From assembly GCA_027886175.1 (NCBI GenBank), contig JAJNNQ010000009.1, forward strand, positions 6,239,001-6,303,000: DNA of 64,000 nt, in the 5' to 3' direction. Position 1 is the stretch's first letter. Each line of letters opens with the position of its first letter. The position numbers and the translations under genes were made by a program. This document shows positions 30,530-44,160 of the stretch, in pieces. Below the pieces are notes generated by a model. The model had not been told where the DNA came from. It made no database searches and was given only the letters and a program-made list of their open reading frames with translations. This DNA comes from Phylloscopus collybita (lineage: Eukaryota; Chordata; Aves; Passeriformes; Phylloscopidae).

Positions 30530-31120
30530 GCTGCAGCATTTGACCCCCGTTTCCAGGCGCGGGCAGCGAGCTGGGGACACATGCGGCAGCGCTAAATAGG
30601 CGGCTCCGTCCCCGCATGCCCCGGCCCTGCCATGGGTGACTGCTCTCCCGAGTCAGCCTATCAGGAATTTATTGCCTCTTCTCCATCACCCGGCAAAGAA
30701 ACTGTCTCACAGATGTTGGCATTGTAACTCATTCAGTGTCACCGTGGGGTTCTCCGCCATTGTGTCCCCGCACAAAGGGGCGGCATTCAGGGCAGGGCAC
30801 GGCGGGGCTGCCGAGGTAGCCCGGGGCCGGGGCTGTGCCGAGGGCTCTTTGTTGGGGCTCCTCAGCCCAGGGTATCGCCTGCCCTTGCACTCCCCTGCGC
30901 TGGAGGCAAGGCCCGGAGAGGAGCTGGCAGGAAGGAAGGATTTTCTGCCTTTTGTGGGCTCTTTCTGTGCTATTTTTGTTCTCCAGGACAGCTTTTGTTG
31001 CCCAAGGTAATGATCCTTGGCCCTTATTCATATCTCTGCTTTTGTCCGGGGGCCTTTGTAGGCGATGCGCTGGGGGTGAAACCCGCCAGACACGGCACCG
31101 GGGCCAGCCCCTGCTATGTG
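30530..31120. promoter_or_regulatory. GC- and CpG-rich patch, possible promoter or enhancer
   Basis: Within an otherwise AT-rich region this segment holds clustered CpG dinucleotides, for example around ggcgcgggcagcgagc, gcggcagcgctaaataggcg and ggctccgtccccgcatg at about 30556-30620. No known gene starts here. It could be a small CpG island promoting an unannotated non-coding RNA, or a GC-rich regulatory element. The minus-strand open frame of 265 codons across it has no recognisable domain and is probably a by-product of the base composition. Confidence 0.4.
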
Positions 31121-31978
31121 TATAGCTATAAATAACTAGCTGTGAGCTATCTGCTATGAAATCATCCTTGTCAGAGCATTGGCAGCAGGTTGTGCGAAAG
31201 GTTTCACCGAGAGGCAGCAGATGTGTATCAGCTCTGGAAAGCATCCCCAAAACACACCCCACTGACCCCAGAGGTGACCCCAGGGTGATGAGCAGCATTG
31301 CAAAGGCTGTCCCACAGCCATGTGCTGGTGTCCCCTGGGCTCCTTTGAGTGCAGGCACACTCCTATCTGTAGGACATGAAAAAGCAGTTCCAGGAATGAT
31401 ATAAACCAAAGCAAAATGCTCCCCTTGAATTTCTGCCGAACCCTGTGGGATGATGCTCTCACCCCTTCTGAGTGCTCCTCCCCTGGTGCCTGCAAAAGGA
31501 TGAGATGGCAGGAAACACCTACACACTGGTCTTTAGGCACACTCATATGTAAGTATATAAAATAAATATAAAAAGTACAAACAGCTTCAGTCCTTAAAAG
31601 AAGAGGAGCTCCAAGGCCTCACCTTTCCCCCCCCCAAGTGCCAGAACCAGCTGCATCCTCGCCACACGCAAGCCAGAAAGGCAAAATGCAGGGGACAGCC
31701 CGCTCCTCACCAGAGCCTCCCTGGCTGCCCAGGGCCAGCGTTGCTCTGGATCCCTGCACAGTTCTCAGAGCTCCCATCGGGCTCCAGACCTGTGAACAGT
31801 TATACAAGTTCTCACACGCATACTGTTAAGCATATTTGTTTTTATTTTTTCAGGTTCAAGGCCTCAGAGCATAAGCTCCGGAGGGTAGGGAGGCTCTGCT
31901 CTTCAGACATCTAAGCCACCACGCCCACCCATGAGGAGGAGGGATTTTTTTTTTTTTTTTTAATATATATATGTAGTT

Positions 31979-32008
31979 TTTTGTTTTGTTTTGTTTTGTT
32001 TTGTTTTA
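31979..32008. repeat. (TTTTG)n simple repeat
   Basis: About five TTTTG units follow a poly-T tract at about 31946-31962 and a short TA run. Confidence 0.9.
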
Positions 32009-32219
32009 ATCTCCCATCCATCAGCTCAACAGCAAAAATGGTGCCAAATGAAGTCTTTCCACTCATGCAATTTTTGTGGTCTAAAATTCACCACGTGTTT
32101 AACCACGACTCCTTGGCCAGTCCCTGCAGCACCCAGGTTCCCAGGTGGTCCCCCATCCCAGCACCAGCCAAGCCTGCAACTGTTTAGTTTCTAAACTCAG
32201 GGTAGTCAGGCCAGAGTGG

Positions 32220-32345
32220 ATACAGGCCAAATATAATATAGATACATACAGGCCTATATTATATAAAATACATACACACACACATATATTTTATGTATGT
32301 GCATATACATATGTATATAAAAATATATAAACTCACACACAATGT
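32220..32345. repeat. AT/CA-rich region with an inverted repeat
   Basis: The arms ATATAATATAG and CTATATTATAT, 11 bases each and perfectly complementary, are separated by about 12 bases near 32232-32266. Alternating CA, TA and GT steps follow, including ACACACAAT next to GTGTGTG. The region could form hairpins or cruciforms. Confidence 0.8.
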
Positions 32346-35300
32346 GTGTGTTTAAAATAGAAACCCCCAACCAGAAAATAAAATATTTTACTGCAAAGTG
32401 AATGAATTTTTTTTTAATGCTTAGAAAAACATGTTAAAATATAACTAGAACATTAATGAATCCCTGTTCAAATGCCGATGAAATACAGGGCTTCTTACTG
32501 ACTGCACAAAAAAAATTTATTGTTTATTTATATCACTTCTAGTTGGAAAATATCATTTGGAGTGAAATATTATACTTGCTACAGAATGGACCTAAGTCTT
32601 CATGGCCCACCAAGATGTCCTCAGCAGCACATCTATGGCACAGAGTGTCCAGAATACTCATGGCCTCACTGAATGCAAGCTTGAAAATCAAAACTGAACT
32701 GAAGCACACAAAGTTTACCCTCCTGGTGGGATCCTTTTGTCCTCATGAGACTGTGGAGCCGGGGAGTTTCCTCTGAGCCTGATCTGGGGAAATGCTTTCC
32801 CTCCAGACCAGCCCCTTTTTTCAAGCTTTCTCTTTAAACAGGTGCCATCCACTAAGGAGAACTGCCTGGTGTGCCCACAGGCAAGGTGACCTCCTTAAGT
32901 AAAGTACTTCTCTGGAGTACTCCCAAGCTGCTGTCCATGATGCTTTTGTTGGAAGGGAGGACCAGGGTGCTTAACAGACCCTGTTTGATGGACAGAGCCT
33001 GGTGGGGGTTGGTAACCCAGCCAGGAAAGGGTTTGGCACAGGTAGGCTTTGCGATCTCAGACCTTCAAACAAAAGCCACAGAATGTGTGGGCAGGTTTCC
33101 TGAATCACTACACCCTGTTATTAGGGCTTTCAGCTGGGAAGGGGAGAGACCTGGACTGTTCCACTGGCAGTTTAATTATTTTATACAAATGGGAACATCT
33201 TTAAAAGTTTCAGAGTCTGGGAGAGGCTTTGAGAGCTTTGTTTGGACATTCCTTTGGGAAAAGCAAGTTCAAGTCCCATCAAGCAGAGGAAAATCACTCA
33301 TGGGAGTCTCCCATATCCCATATGGATACTTTATAGGCCTGGGCATGGGGAGGAGTGAGGAAAGCACAGTGTTAATGCTTTCTCCAGCTCTTCAATGGAC
33401 AGAAATTATTAACTTTTCTTGTGAATCAGACCCAAGTCCAACCTTTGAGTCTCCAGCCATAACAGACACTTTTAGTCCTCTCAGAAGTAACTTCCAAAGG
33501 CAATGGCAGATGCTTCTTTGAGGTGGTGAGTGTTATAAGGATTCCATTAAGCTTCCCCTGTGGTCAGCGGCCAGAAATGGGCTTCTACAGATGTCAAGTA
33601 CAACTGAAGGTGCAAATTTCCCTCCAGAGGGGTGTTTCTTCTCACCAGAGGAAGAGAGATCCATGGATACAAGGAACAGAGTGCAAGGAACATTCTCTGG
33701 TGCTGAAAAGAAAGATTAATCAAATGTTTTTAGTTGGAAATGAGCAATGTGAGCACCAAATCTCAGCATTTCCTCTGCCCTTCCCCTCGTGAAATTCATT
33801 AATATGACCCTGTACGACTCCCAGTGCAGTGTGTGGATGTTTGGTTTTCCTGCACAAAGATTATTCACACACTGACCCATAACTGGTCAGAGGAGAGCAT
33901 TAACATATGTAAAGGATTGAGCCAAGGTCTTGGAAGCTAATGGGAAAGAAAACAAACTAATATGCTGATATAGCACTTTAATAAGGAGTAATCAAGAAAA
34001 AGAGCAATGTTAACATGGCTTGAACAATACATGAATTATGTAATGCTGACACAGAAATGCCTGGAAAATGGTGGGAGGAATCCCTTTTCCTCAGAGTTCA
34101 GAAGATGTTGCCCTGGACTAGCTGGGAGGGACAGCCTGCCAGGACAGGACAGCAGAACCTTTCCAAGTCTGATGAGTAATTAGTTTTCACCACTTTAACA
34201 AAGAAAGCTTTCAGCATGTAGGTACAAGGATGGCACGACCTGAGGAGATAAAAGGAGAAGGCCAGCATGAACAGTCAAAACAGGCCAGTCTGAGTCAGTT
34301 TGTTGTGGCAGATGTACCTGAGATCAACCAAAGGTGATTTGGAGATTCCTTAGGTAGTATCATGCAGCAACCCTAGCTAATGGCTGTTCTCTGGTTTTGT
34401 GCAAGTAGTAATTAATAATCACAAGTGCATCGGGAGGAAAATACATAAAAAATAATTTTGCTTTGTTCAACTTAGTCTGGAACAACTATGTAAACTGTGA
34501 GGTTCTTCAGGGGAGAAGTTTTTAAACAAATTTACTGAGCACAGCTCACATGAGTTAGGTTCCCCTACATCCCCAAGAGATCCTGGATCAGTGACTCAGA
34601 TTTTCACCAGCAGCTCTTGCCAGGGACCAGCATGTGACCAAGGGTGCAAGGAGAGCAAAGGCATCTCAGCCATCAGTGCATGGGTGACAGTCCCTCCATC
34701 AGCAACCAGAGCAAACCCGCTGAGTTGCTGGAAAGAATCTCACTCACTTCAGTGGTCTTTGGATCCCATCCCAAAGGGAAAAGCAATTTCCATCACAGAA
34801 ATATGCCTGCCACCGAGCTCATTTATTGCTCCTTTGTTAAATGTGCTGTGAAGACTCACGTAATAAAGTTCCAGAAATCATCCAGTATCAACAGGTTTCA
34901 GCTGGAGTGATCAACCAAAGCACAGGAACTTGGAGAGCAAGTGTATTAATGTCTCCTGGCCACTAAATCTTTCTTGCCAAGAAATAAAAGAGCCAAGGAA
35001 AGATAAATAATTAGGAAGTTAGAACAATGACTCTGAATCCCAGAAGGGGTTCACTAATTGTTTACAGAAGATAGACTGCAATGAAGGGATGACTAGAAAT
35101 ATGTCAGCTGCAGGACTTTGATAGCAGCAAATCTGTCTTGGCAGGGGGAGGAATAGACTACAGAGAGGAACAGCAAGAACAGTCAAACAGGCAGAGGGAA
35201 AACCCCACAACAACCTCACAGATTTTGCAGTCCTGCAAACATCTACTATATGGGTCTAAATGTGAGATGGCATTAGACATATGCCAGAAATTTAGCATAT

Positions 35301-37827
35301 TGAGAAACAAATTAAAAAGAATTGGGTACATCGTGGAGCCCTGGTGTTGCCTTTCAAGCCAGCTGGGACCATCCATCCAGCTGATGAGGTGGAGACTCTC
35401 CTTGGGAGCAGCACTGCACACAGCTGCTGCTGGTGCAAATGCTGGGCAGCAGGGACCCAGGGCAGCTTGTGCCAGTGCAGCCCTGGGAAATGAAAGCAGA
35501 TTCTGGACTTTGTTGGTGTCTTTCATATTAAAGGGCAGGGGACAAGCACAACAGCTGGAGTGCTTTGATCGGTGACTACACAGTAAAGTCAATCTTTACA
35601 ATCATTTTCACACATTTGGGCCAGTGCAGTAAATCCAAGGCTATGATGCTCCACAGACCCTTCTCTTGCCTGGCTGCAGCCCACTGGTCTATTACCAAAT
35701 GTTACTGTTTAGAGCTTTGCAGACTGTTGCAACCTAAGCACAGGACAAGCTTACAGAGGTGGGTGAAAGATGCAGGGCCACAAAAAGTCAAGAGCAACCA
35801 GCAGCAGTCTTGTCACATGCGTTCCTCAGCCTGCTGGATCTCCCCACCCCAGCTGTGCCAGGCACCATGTACAGAAGCTCAAGGCATCTATCAGAAGCAC
35901 AGCCAAGCTAACACACACACAAACAGCCCGTGCCAAGAAGCTGATAATGTTTTTTTTCTCTCTCTCTCTTCCATGGCTTCCAGATCCAATTGGCTCTGTT
36001 TCTATGAAACACTATTTTTCTAATTTTTAACACTGCAAACCCTGCCTGAAGCCTGTTAAACTATTTCCATACATGCCAGGGCTCAAGTGCTGGTCACAGC
36101 AGTAAAGTGTGGGCTCTCAGGAGTGAAAGAGGATAGGGATGAATTGTATTAAATTCTAACAGGGTGCTTCAAGGAGTCCTCTGGGCATGGATCCATGAAG
36201 CTTGTTGCACCCTAGCCTGACCAACCCAGCCTGTGCTGTGCCCCATCATGTCCCCCCAAACCAAGCAGTCCCAGGCTCTCCAGTTAAACTGGCCAGGCAA
36301 GGCATTTGCTCTGTTGTAGCCCCTCCAGCCACACAGACCTCATAGCTGCTGCTGGGAATTTCTGCCAGGGACTTCAAAGAGGGCAGGATTCAACTCATCA
36401 TTTGAAGCCCAGCCCCATTCCCTGTCCTTAGGCAAGTGGAGGAGCCATGAGAACAGCTCAGAAACCTCAGCTGCTTCAAAGCACATCTGCCTACCTTGGG
36501 AAATAAGTGCTCTACAAACACATCTCCCCCCTGCACCTGCAAAGCAGTGGAGAGACCCTGAGAGTTGATGCTGCCTGAGATGAGTGCCCATGCTGTGTTT
36601 GCCAACTGCACAGTCCTCAGATGTCTGAGTCCCTCCTGTTCCATATCCCATCCCAGCTCTTCTCACTGCATACTGCCACAAAAGCTATGCCAGTCCAAAG
36701 GCTTTACCTGAATAAAGGCATAATCCTGTCTAGGATGCATGGCTTGAAAGCTCAGCTTCCCTGAGAGCAGTGGTGGAAAAACAGAAATTTATTTTAGTAA
36801 CATTATGGCAATCTCCTCGCAATTAATAGTTTATTGCAGTAATTTGGCCTGCTTTGCTGCTTTTAGGTCGTCAGTATGAAGTCACTCTCCCCCAAAGGGG
36901 CTTGTAATTCAGATGTTTTCCCTCCATGTGGTGTTCCCTCTCACATCCTGTCCCACCCAAGCATGAGGTCAAGCAGTGCCCTCATTTCCCTGGGAAGTCC
37001 AGGGGAGCATTTTACAAATGAAGTGATATGATGCCTAAAAATCCAAATAAAACAGGACAAGGGGCTATCCCCTGAGCACACAGGAGAGGCTGGACAGGTG
37101 AATGTTCTCCTCATCCCAAGAGGATCAGTTTTGGGAACAGCTCTGTGCTTATGTGCTCCCCAGATGGTGCCAGGACACCTTCTTGGCAAGAGTGAGTTAA
37201 TGCAGCCCAAACCTGTGCTGAGGCATTTGCTCACACTGAAGCTGTGGAATGGTCACAGGCCAAGGCAAGGGCCATGTACTGGCCATCCATGTCCACCAGT
37301 GGCCATGGACCTGCCCATGCTGACCACGTGCTGCCAGGTCAGTGCATGTCATGTTGGAGTTTAGAAGAGCAAAGGAACCACATTTTCTGTATGAAAAAGG
37401 CCCAAAGGGAAGTTCTAAAGGAGTCTTGAGACACTTCATGACTCCTTGGAGGAGCTGGTCCAGGATGCCACTGCATGAGGCAGCATGTAGCCTTGGGGAA
37501 ATCTCCCTTTTGTCTTTGGGGCTCTGTTCCCCGTCTGTCCAGTGGGAAAAACCAGCACATTCCCTTCTCACAGGGGTTGCTGTACATCAAAGAACACAAG
37601 GTGTTCAGGTACTGTGGAGATGGGAACCATGTGAGCACCCAACCTGAGGTGGAAACACAAAGAAAGGCATTTTCAAGCAGAAATGATCCAAGTCATTTTT
37701 TGTCATCTCCAACTTCAAAGACACAAGCTCCAATATTTTGTCTGCTTGGAAAGTGGAAAAACATTCTTCTTGTCCAATACAGACCCATGCCAACAGCAGG
37801 CAAAATTTTGGCCTACTAAATTAACAC

Positions 37828-37891
37828 AGTTTTTAATTAAGACTCCAAATTTCACCCATAGTTTTTAATTAAAGGCTCCAAATTTCACCCA
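37828..37891. repeat. 32-bp tandem duplication
   Basis: The units 37828-37859 and 37860-37891 share AGTTTTTAATTAA and CTCCAAATTTCACCCA with a few differences between and after them, so this is a local tandem duplication that has begun to diverge. Confidence 0.88.
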
Positions 37892-40800
37892 GCCTGGTTT
37901 AGGGCATGTCTACACAGATGGGAGCAGACACACACAGGCTCTTCTGTCTGCCTTCCAAACCAGCTTGACTGAGCTGGCTTCAGCATCACACCGAGCCTGC
38001 GTGAGCTCTCTGGCTACTTGAGGGGAGCTAAAACCAGCTCCTATCAGGCAGGGTGGAATGTTTAAGCCCAGCACTGCATGAACATGGCTTCCTGGCTTCT
38101 TGATGAAGCTGGCTTGTGCCCAGTTGGCTTGCAGAGCAAGAGAGTTCACATCTGTTTGCTTCCATCCATCCAGGCATGTCCTTGTATGCCTGTTTTCAAG
38201 TTTACTAAATATCTTTTTATTTGGCCACCCACTACCAGAAGTGTTTCCATGACAGCTTTTAGGAATTGCAGTTTTGTGTTTTACGGTATCCTTTCCCTGC
38301 ACAAAGCCAAATTATTGTGGTATTCACAATAATCAGCAAAAAAAAAAAAAAAAATCAGGAATAGAAATATATATTATTATAACAGCATAAAATAGCAACG
38401 AATTAATTACATTTGTAACATGTTTTTGTTTCTGATAATCACAGGTGTTATTTATAACACAGGTTTTATTTCATATGGGGGTGTATGTAGTGATCCATTA
38501 TTTTGTCAAATTCTTCTAAAAATAGCACATTCATCGATACTTACTTCAATAAAATACTCAACCAGAGTCAAATCTACAAGACATGGAAGTATGCATGGAA
38601 TGAATGCAGTCACAGGAAAATAAACCATTCCCATTTCATCTCTTTTAATGTTCAGCCAAGTTCTGGATAAACACACACATGAAACACAGCTGAAACAATC
38701 CCAGCATTTACTATGATTAGTTTTCAGCACAGTCCATGGATTTGTTCAGAGTGAACCCAGTCATTGGGAAGGAATCCTCTGGACATGGAATCATAGGAAA
38801 TACACAAAGTGTACAGAGGAAAAACCTTTTCAGAGGAACACAAATAATTCAAAATTTGCAGGGACATAATTTACAATGAATGAAGTAATTTACTCAGGGA
38901 AGGAGGAAATCTGCAATAATTCATTTGAAGTGACTTTCTTTGCAAAAACACTGTCCAAGATAAGGCTTATCAGAGGCATTCTTATAGCTTGTGTGTGCAA
39001 TTGAAGTAGTCTGTGGAGTATAAGCTGGCCTTTATTCTGACAGAAATCATACAAGCAAATTAAATAGATTTAACCATTTGCTGTCCACTGCTGCAGTAAT
39101 GTCAGTGTTCCTTGTGACTCTCAACCAAAGTTTTTTGCTAATGACATTGGTATTTTGATAATATTTCCAAGAAAAGGCAAAATTATTGTTCCTACACAAA
39201 TAACGCTGTCACCAAAGAGAGAAATAATAAGGAGAGGCTGCTGGGGAAAAACAAACAAACAAAAAAAAGCCTAAAACCAGAAAACATGTCTAGTAGCACT
39301 ATGACTTTCTTCTCAACAGCAGCATGTGCAGTCCTTTATTGAAGGCAGCCTCATAAATCCAAGCACCCTGTCATTCCCAGGGCACAGCAGCTCTCAGAGC
39401 TGTCCTGTGAGCAGGAGATGGGGTAGATTTGCCAGTCAAACTGGAATGTTTTGCTGCAGTGTCAGTGCCAGAGAGCAACAAGCCATTGGGAAAGACATCA
39501 CCATCAACCTTCAGTCCTTAGAGTAACACAAATAGGAATTGCAACAGTGGACCGAAGCAACATCCAGCCTGTTACTACTGTTGAAACAAAACAGATGTTT
39601 CATAGAATGATAAACAGAACAAGCCCACCAAAACTCTTCTGTTTTATTTTCCTCTTCTAGCCTGTATTCCTGTGTGCCTGTACTATTCAGCCTACCAAGA
39701 CCCTCCAAAACCAGTAGGAAGCCTGCAGAACTGACCCTGTTGGAGATCTCCCTCCACCCTCACGTACTGTGTGGAGAGGAGGTAGGAAAGGTTAATTGCT
39801 TGAGCATCTGTGTGGGGGCAGGAGGAGTTTCTGCACCACCAGACCTTGACACATCCCCCAGGCTCAGAAAGACAGGGAAAATGAGATTTGCTCTTCTCTC
39901 ACATTTGCTATGGTCCACTTCTTGGAGCTTAATCCAAGAGCTCTCTTCAGAGCTTACAAAGAAATAAATTAACAAGGCTGGACACCGCAGCTGCCAAAAC
40001 AAAAGCTTATTCTGCTGTCATGAGAACTAAAATTACTTATAGGTTCAGCCAAAATCTTCCTTAAGCAAATTTTCTGATCATCTGTAGAGGAAAGTACCCC
40101 AGACAGAGAGGACTGTAACTAAACAGTTATTCAGGCTTGGCTGAGAGGATTTGGCCTGCAGACATATTGATTCTTGTTTGGAGCTGATGTGCCTGGTAAG
40201 ACTGAGGGTTTGAAGGGTTGGGGGAGAAGGAGAGAAGGAGGACTTGAGGGAATTCAGCCAACAAGGTGACAGGGGGAACTGCTCTACACACTGGGCAAAG
40301 CTTAAGGTAATGACTCCTACTGGGATATCCAGTAGGTTTGATGAATTTCAGGTTTTGGCCTGGAGCACAGAATAGTGGATGCAAGGGAATGAAACCCCAT
40401 GGGTGTCTCCTGGGGTGATACACTAAGTATCAGTGATATCTGTATTTTCATTAGCTTTACTGTACTTTCACTCATGTCCCACATCCATATTTCAGCTGCA
40501 TTTCACACAAGCCCAAGCTCAGTAGTTGTCTTAATTGCACAGACTCCAGCTCATGATCAGGTTCAAGACAAGTTTTGGGGAGCAAAAATTCCAGTGTGTA
40601 ACCCCTCACAGCACAGGCAGCCTGCCCACAGTGTGCTATCCAATCCACCACCTTCTATTTCTCCATCAAGGTTAATCAGCCTCCAGGACCACAGGAGCAC
40701 CTGCCACTGAAATGACTAGAAAACAGAAGTTTAATCTGCTGTTGTAGAGCAGTAGGACATATGTTTGCAGACATTCAGGTCTTGTAGCTGCCATATAGGG

Positions 40801-43800
40801 CTGCATACCCAGATGAAGAAACAATCTGGGCTTTACTCATAATTTTTTCCCTGCACCAAAGGATGGTCTGGTCTGCCCTGCCTGTTCCAGGGACACAGAT
40901 ACACTGAGGACGTCTGTAGGGCTGTCAGGTGCTTCCTGCTACATCATCTTTGTTCCTGTGGCCCAAGCAATGGGGGCTGATCCAGACATACTCTCAACTC
41001 CTTTGCCACATAAAGGGACATAAAAAGAGAAAAGCAGATAATGTTGTTTCCACAGCACTCCCACGAGCTTTTGCAAGAACATGCTGTAAGTGACTGTTAG
41101 TTTGGATTAGTTCATCAAAAGACCTTTGTAAGATGCTCATTCTTTGCCCATCAATTAAGAGTGGCAAGAGGTGGATTATTTTGATGCTGTATTTCTTTTT
41201 GAGTTTGATGTTTGTCCCCCATAAGCACATAAGTATGGTGGGAGCTGCAGGTTCTGCAGGTTTTCCCACCTTATAGGTAGGTGAGTAGGTATTTGTTGTC
41301 AACTATCACCCAGCCCACAACTGCTTTTCCTTGCTGCCTCTCAGAAAACCACTTCTATGCCTTGTCTCCCTACAGTGATATCTCTGACATGCTGAAGTTA
41401 TTACACTGCAGGAACAATTCTGTCCTTTCTGGAACTGAATGTGGCTCCACATCCACTGTCAAACTCTACATAAATCTTCCTCCAGGATTAATTCCACTAG
41501 AAAATACCTGTTGGCAATTTTCTGTCTGCTATCAAGCTAGAAAGTTTCACCTTAGTTTTGTCAGGAAAGTCTTGTCCTTTCATCCATGGACTCTAACCAT
41601 TGCCAAACACCCTATCCTATCCCATCAGGCAGTCCTCTCCAGATCAGGGAAGATCTACAATACTCACAACTGGAATACTCAGGGTTTTTTTCATGCCTCA
41701 CAGTTGCCAAAATAAACTCCCTATGAGATAGAGTCAAAAAAATTATTAACAGTGAGTTATGCTCTGATTGCTGCATTCCTCTCAGCTTTCCCTGGGGCTT
41801 GCTTGCTGCACAGCCCTTCAAGGAAGGGTTCTGCGTGCTGAGTTTGTTTGTGTACCCTTTTCAGGATTTAACTCTAGCAACACCTTAACAGCTCATGAAT
41901 GAAAGGGTGGATTAACGAATACAAAATATGAGCAAACACAGTGTGCTCAGCACAGCTCCTGATTTGCTTTATCCCAGACTTGTTGGGCCAGGCTGAGGGG
42001 CAGGGGGATGTATTTCTGACCCAGCAGGCTCATGCTGCATGAAAGCATCCACCTTCCTATGGGTTTTGAGTACCCCACTGTTTCATTTTACTGAGCTTTC
42101 CCTTGCTTCTCCTTGCCTGCACTGAAATGAAAACCAAAAGCTCTCTCGTGATCATGATGTTCCCTTTTCTTCATCTTCCTGCCAGGGTGAGGCCCCTCAG
42201 CCCCTCTCCAAGGCATGTGGCCAGCACCCTGAGTTTTGGCTACATGAGGCCATGCTACTCATCCCACTCACATTTTCTGCCTTTTCTGTCTCCACCTCAT
42301 TCCCTTCCCTCACCTGTTTGTTTTCCCAACTGATGAAACACCTGGAGCAAAGCTTTTCCTCACCCTGCTGCCCCTCACAGCCAGCTGCCCTAGCAGTGGA
42401 CACTTGCCAAAGCAGGGAAGTGGATTACCTGGTGTAGGAATGAAATTGCAGCTCACCTGTTCTCCAGGGCTGGTTTGGAGGGACAAATCCTCCTTTCCCC
42501 TTGAATTTGCCTTAAACAGAGGGTTGCCTACTTTAATGGGGAAAATGTGGTTTGTTTTTTTTTTTTGCTTTTAATGGTTCATGAAAACAGTCCATGTCCT
42601 CCAAAGTATTAAGGTAGTTGTAACCTCAAAGAATGACATACTAGTTTTCAATCAAACACCTTTTTGTGTTATTTTTAGGAATGGACAGCACAACCTGTAT
42701 AAAGACTTAAACTGCTCGAACATCAACATTCAGAGTGAAAAGAGGGCAAGTTTCTGAGCACACCACAAGCCAGAAAAACACTCTCAGATTAAATGGAAAG
42801 ACACTGGGTTGTGCAAGCACTTGGGAATATCCTAGATATCCAGTCACCACAGGATAAATATGAACTGGAACCCAGATCAGTTTTACCTAACCTATAAAGA
42901 GCAATCAAATGAAATCCTGAAATAATTTTGGGCTTTGAACATGAGATAACTAGAACCAAAGCAAGTATTTTATTCCTCAAAGCTCATTTCCTTCAGCCAA
43001 CAGATCTAAGCCCAGGAGTAGAGCTGCACCTGTAATGTCAGTGGCTTTGCTAATAGCAGTTGGGTTAAGAATCCATTTCTTGAGAAAACAGCAAAAACTC
43101 TTGAGCTGATAAAAGATTTCTGCTTATGAAAAAAGTACCTTCAGCAACAGCAAAAGAAGCTCTGAAGATCAAAATAATGGCTTAGGAGCATGATCTGTGC
43201 TGAAGCAACTCTTTGTGTTGTCTGAGGATTCTAAGATTTGCAAAGCTGAACAAATTGAGGTATGTGACAGCACAGAGAATCAAATCACTGTCACTCCAGT
43301 GGGCACAGGGGGGTTACCTGAGGTGTTGAAATGCCTGAAACTGTCACTGGCAGAGGACAGAATACAGTTTATAGCCCTGCATTTTTAGCCATTAAATAGG
43401 GCAGTCACACTACTATCCTGGCTCTCTCTGGTATAATAATTATACTGTGATATTTGCTAATGGACCTGACTTCAAGATGGAAAATACATCCCAAGTTTCC
43501 AGTTGTAACTATTTGCAATCTGGGATCCAAGCAGATCCCCCTAGCAAAGCATCTTCCTGCAAACTGAGCAAGAATGTTCCCACCAAGTATGTTTAACCAG
43601 TGTGCAGGGACTGTCTAAAAGGAAAATTAGAAACTTGAACCAAGGCAAACAAAATGAATGGCAGATAGAAAATAAAAACAAATATGAAGGTCTAATTTTA
43701 TGTATCACTGGAAAATTCCACTAGCTCAAATGTCAAGATCTGTATATAAATTCAGTGTAAGCAACAAAGGGCTGATTTTCAAGCCTGCTCTTGCTGTTTT

Positions 43801-44094
43801 TACCATTGCCATTTGAGCATCTTTTACTGGATTTAAAACTATGGCACTAAGAATACAATAAGCCCATGAAACTAATTCTGACTGGATTTGATATTCTAGA
43901 AAATATACCTGCTGCAGACATAAATCTGTTTTATTACAGCAGACTGACTTTAATTTTTATTTTAATGCACACACACAAATCAGTGCCTTGCTGAGCCTCA
44001 GAGCAGGAGGTGAGTCAATGCCAGTTCTGATGCACCCACAGACACAGGCTATTATACAACTTTTCACACCACGTGAACCAAATTCCCCAGCCAC

Positions 44095-44160
44095 AGAACA
44101 GGTCATGGAAATAGTTTGGTTTAGAAGGGGCCTTTAAAGACCATCTCCAACTCCAGCAAT
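44095..44160 (-). mobile_element. Short CR1 3'-end fragment
   Basis: The plus strand reads atggaaatagtttggtttag, then aaggggcctttaaagaccat and ctccaactccagc, matching the reverse complement of the CR1 3' terminus. Only about 65 bases are recognisable. Confidence 0.75.

Larger units (their letters stand above)
31131..44094. other. Intergenic, no gene recognised
   Basis: In this 13 kb no coding exon or RNA gene was recognised. It holds simple repeats (T-rich and TTTTG units at 31944-32008, an AT/CA region at 32220-32345, a CT run near 35958, a poly-A near 38338) and a 32-bp tandem duplication at 37828-37891. The 216-codon plus-strand open frame at 32871-33521 shows no recognisable domain. Confidence 0.6.

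Noticed and set aside
30729..31526. Minus-strand open frame of 265 codons
   Set aside because: It lies in the GC-rich patch where stops are rare, has no recognisable domain and no family resemblance. The opposite strand is also open over parts of it.
32871..33521. Plus-strand open frame of 216 codons
   Set aside because: No domain, signal peptide or repeat pattern was recognised, and no supporting exon or promoter context is visible; likely chance.
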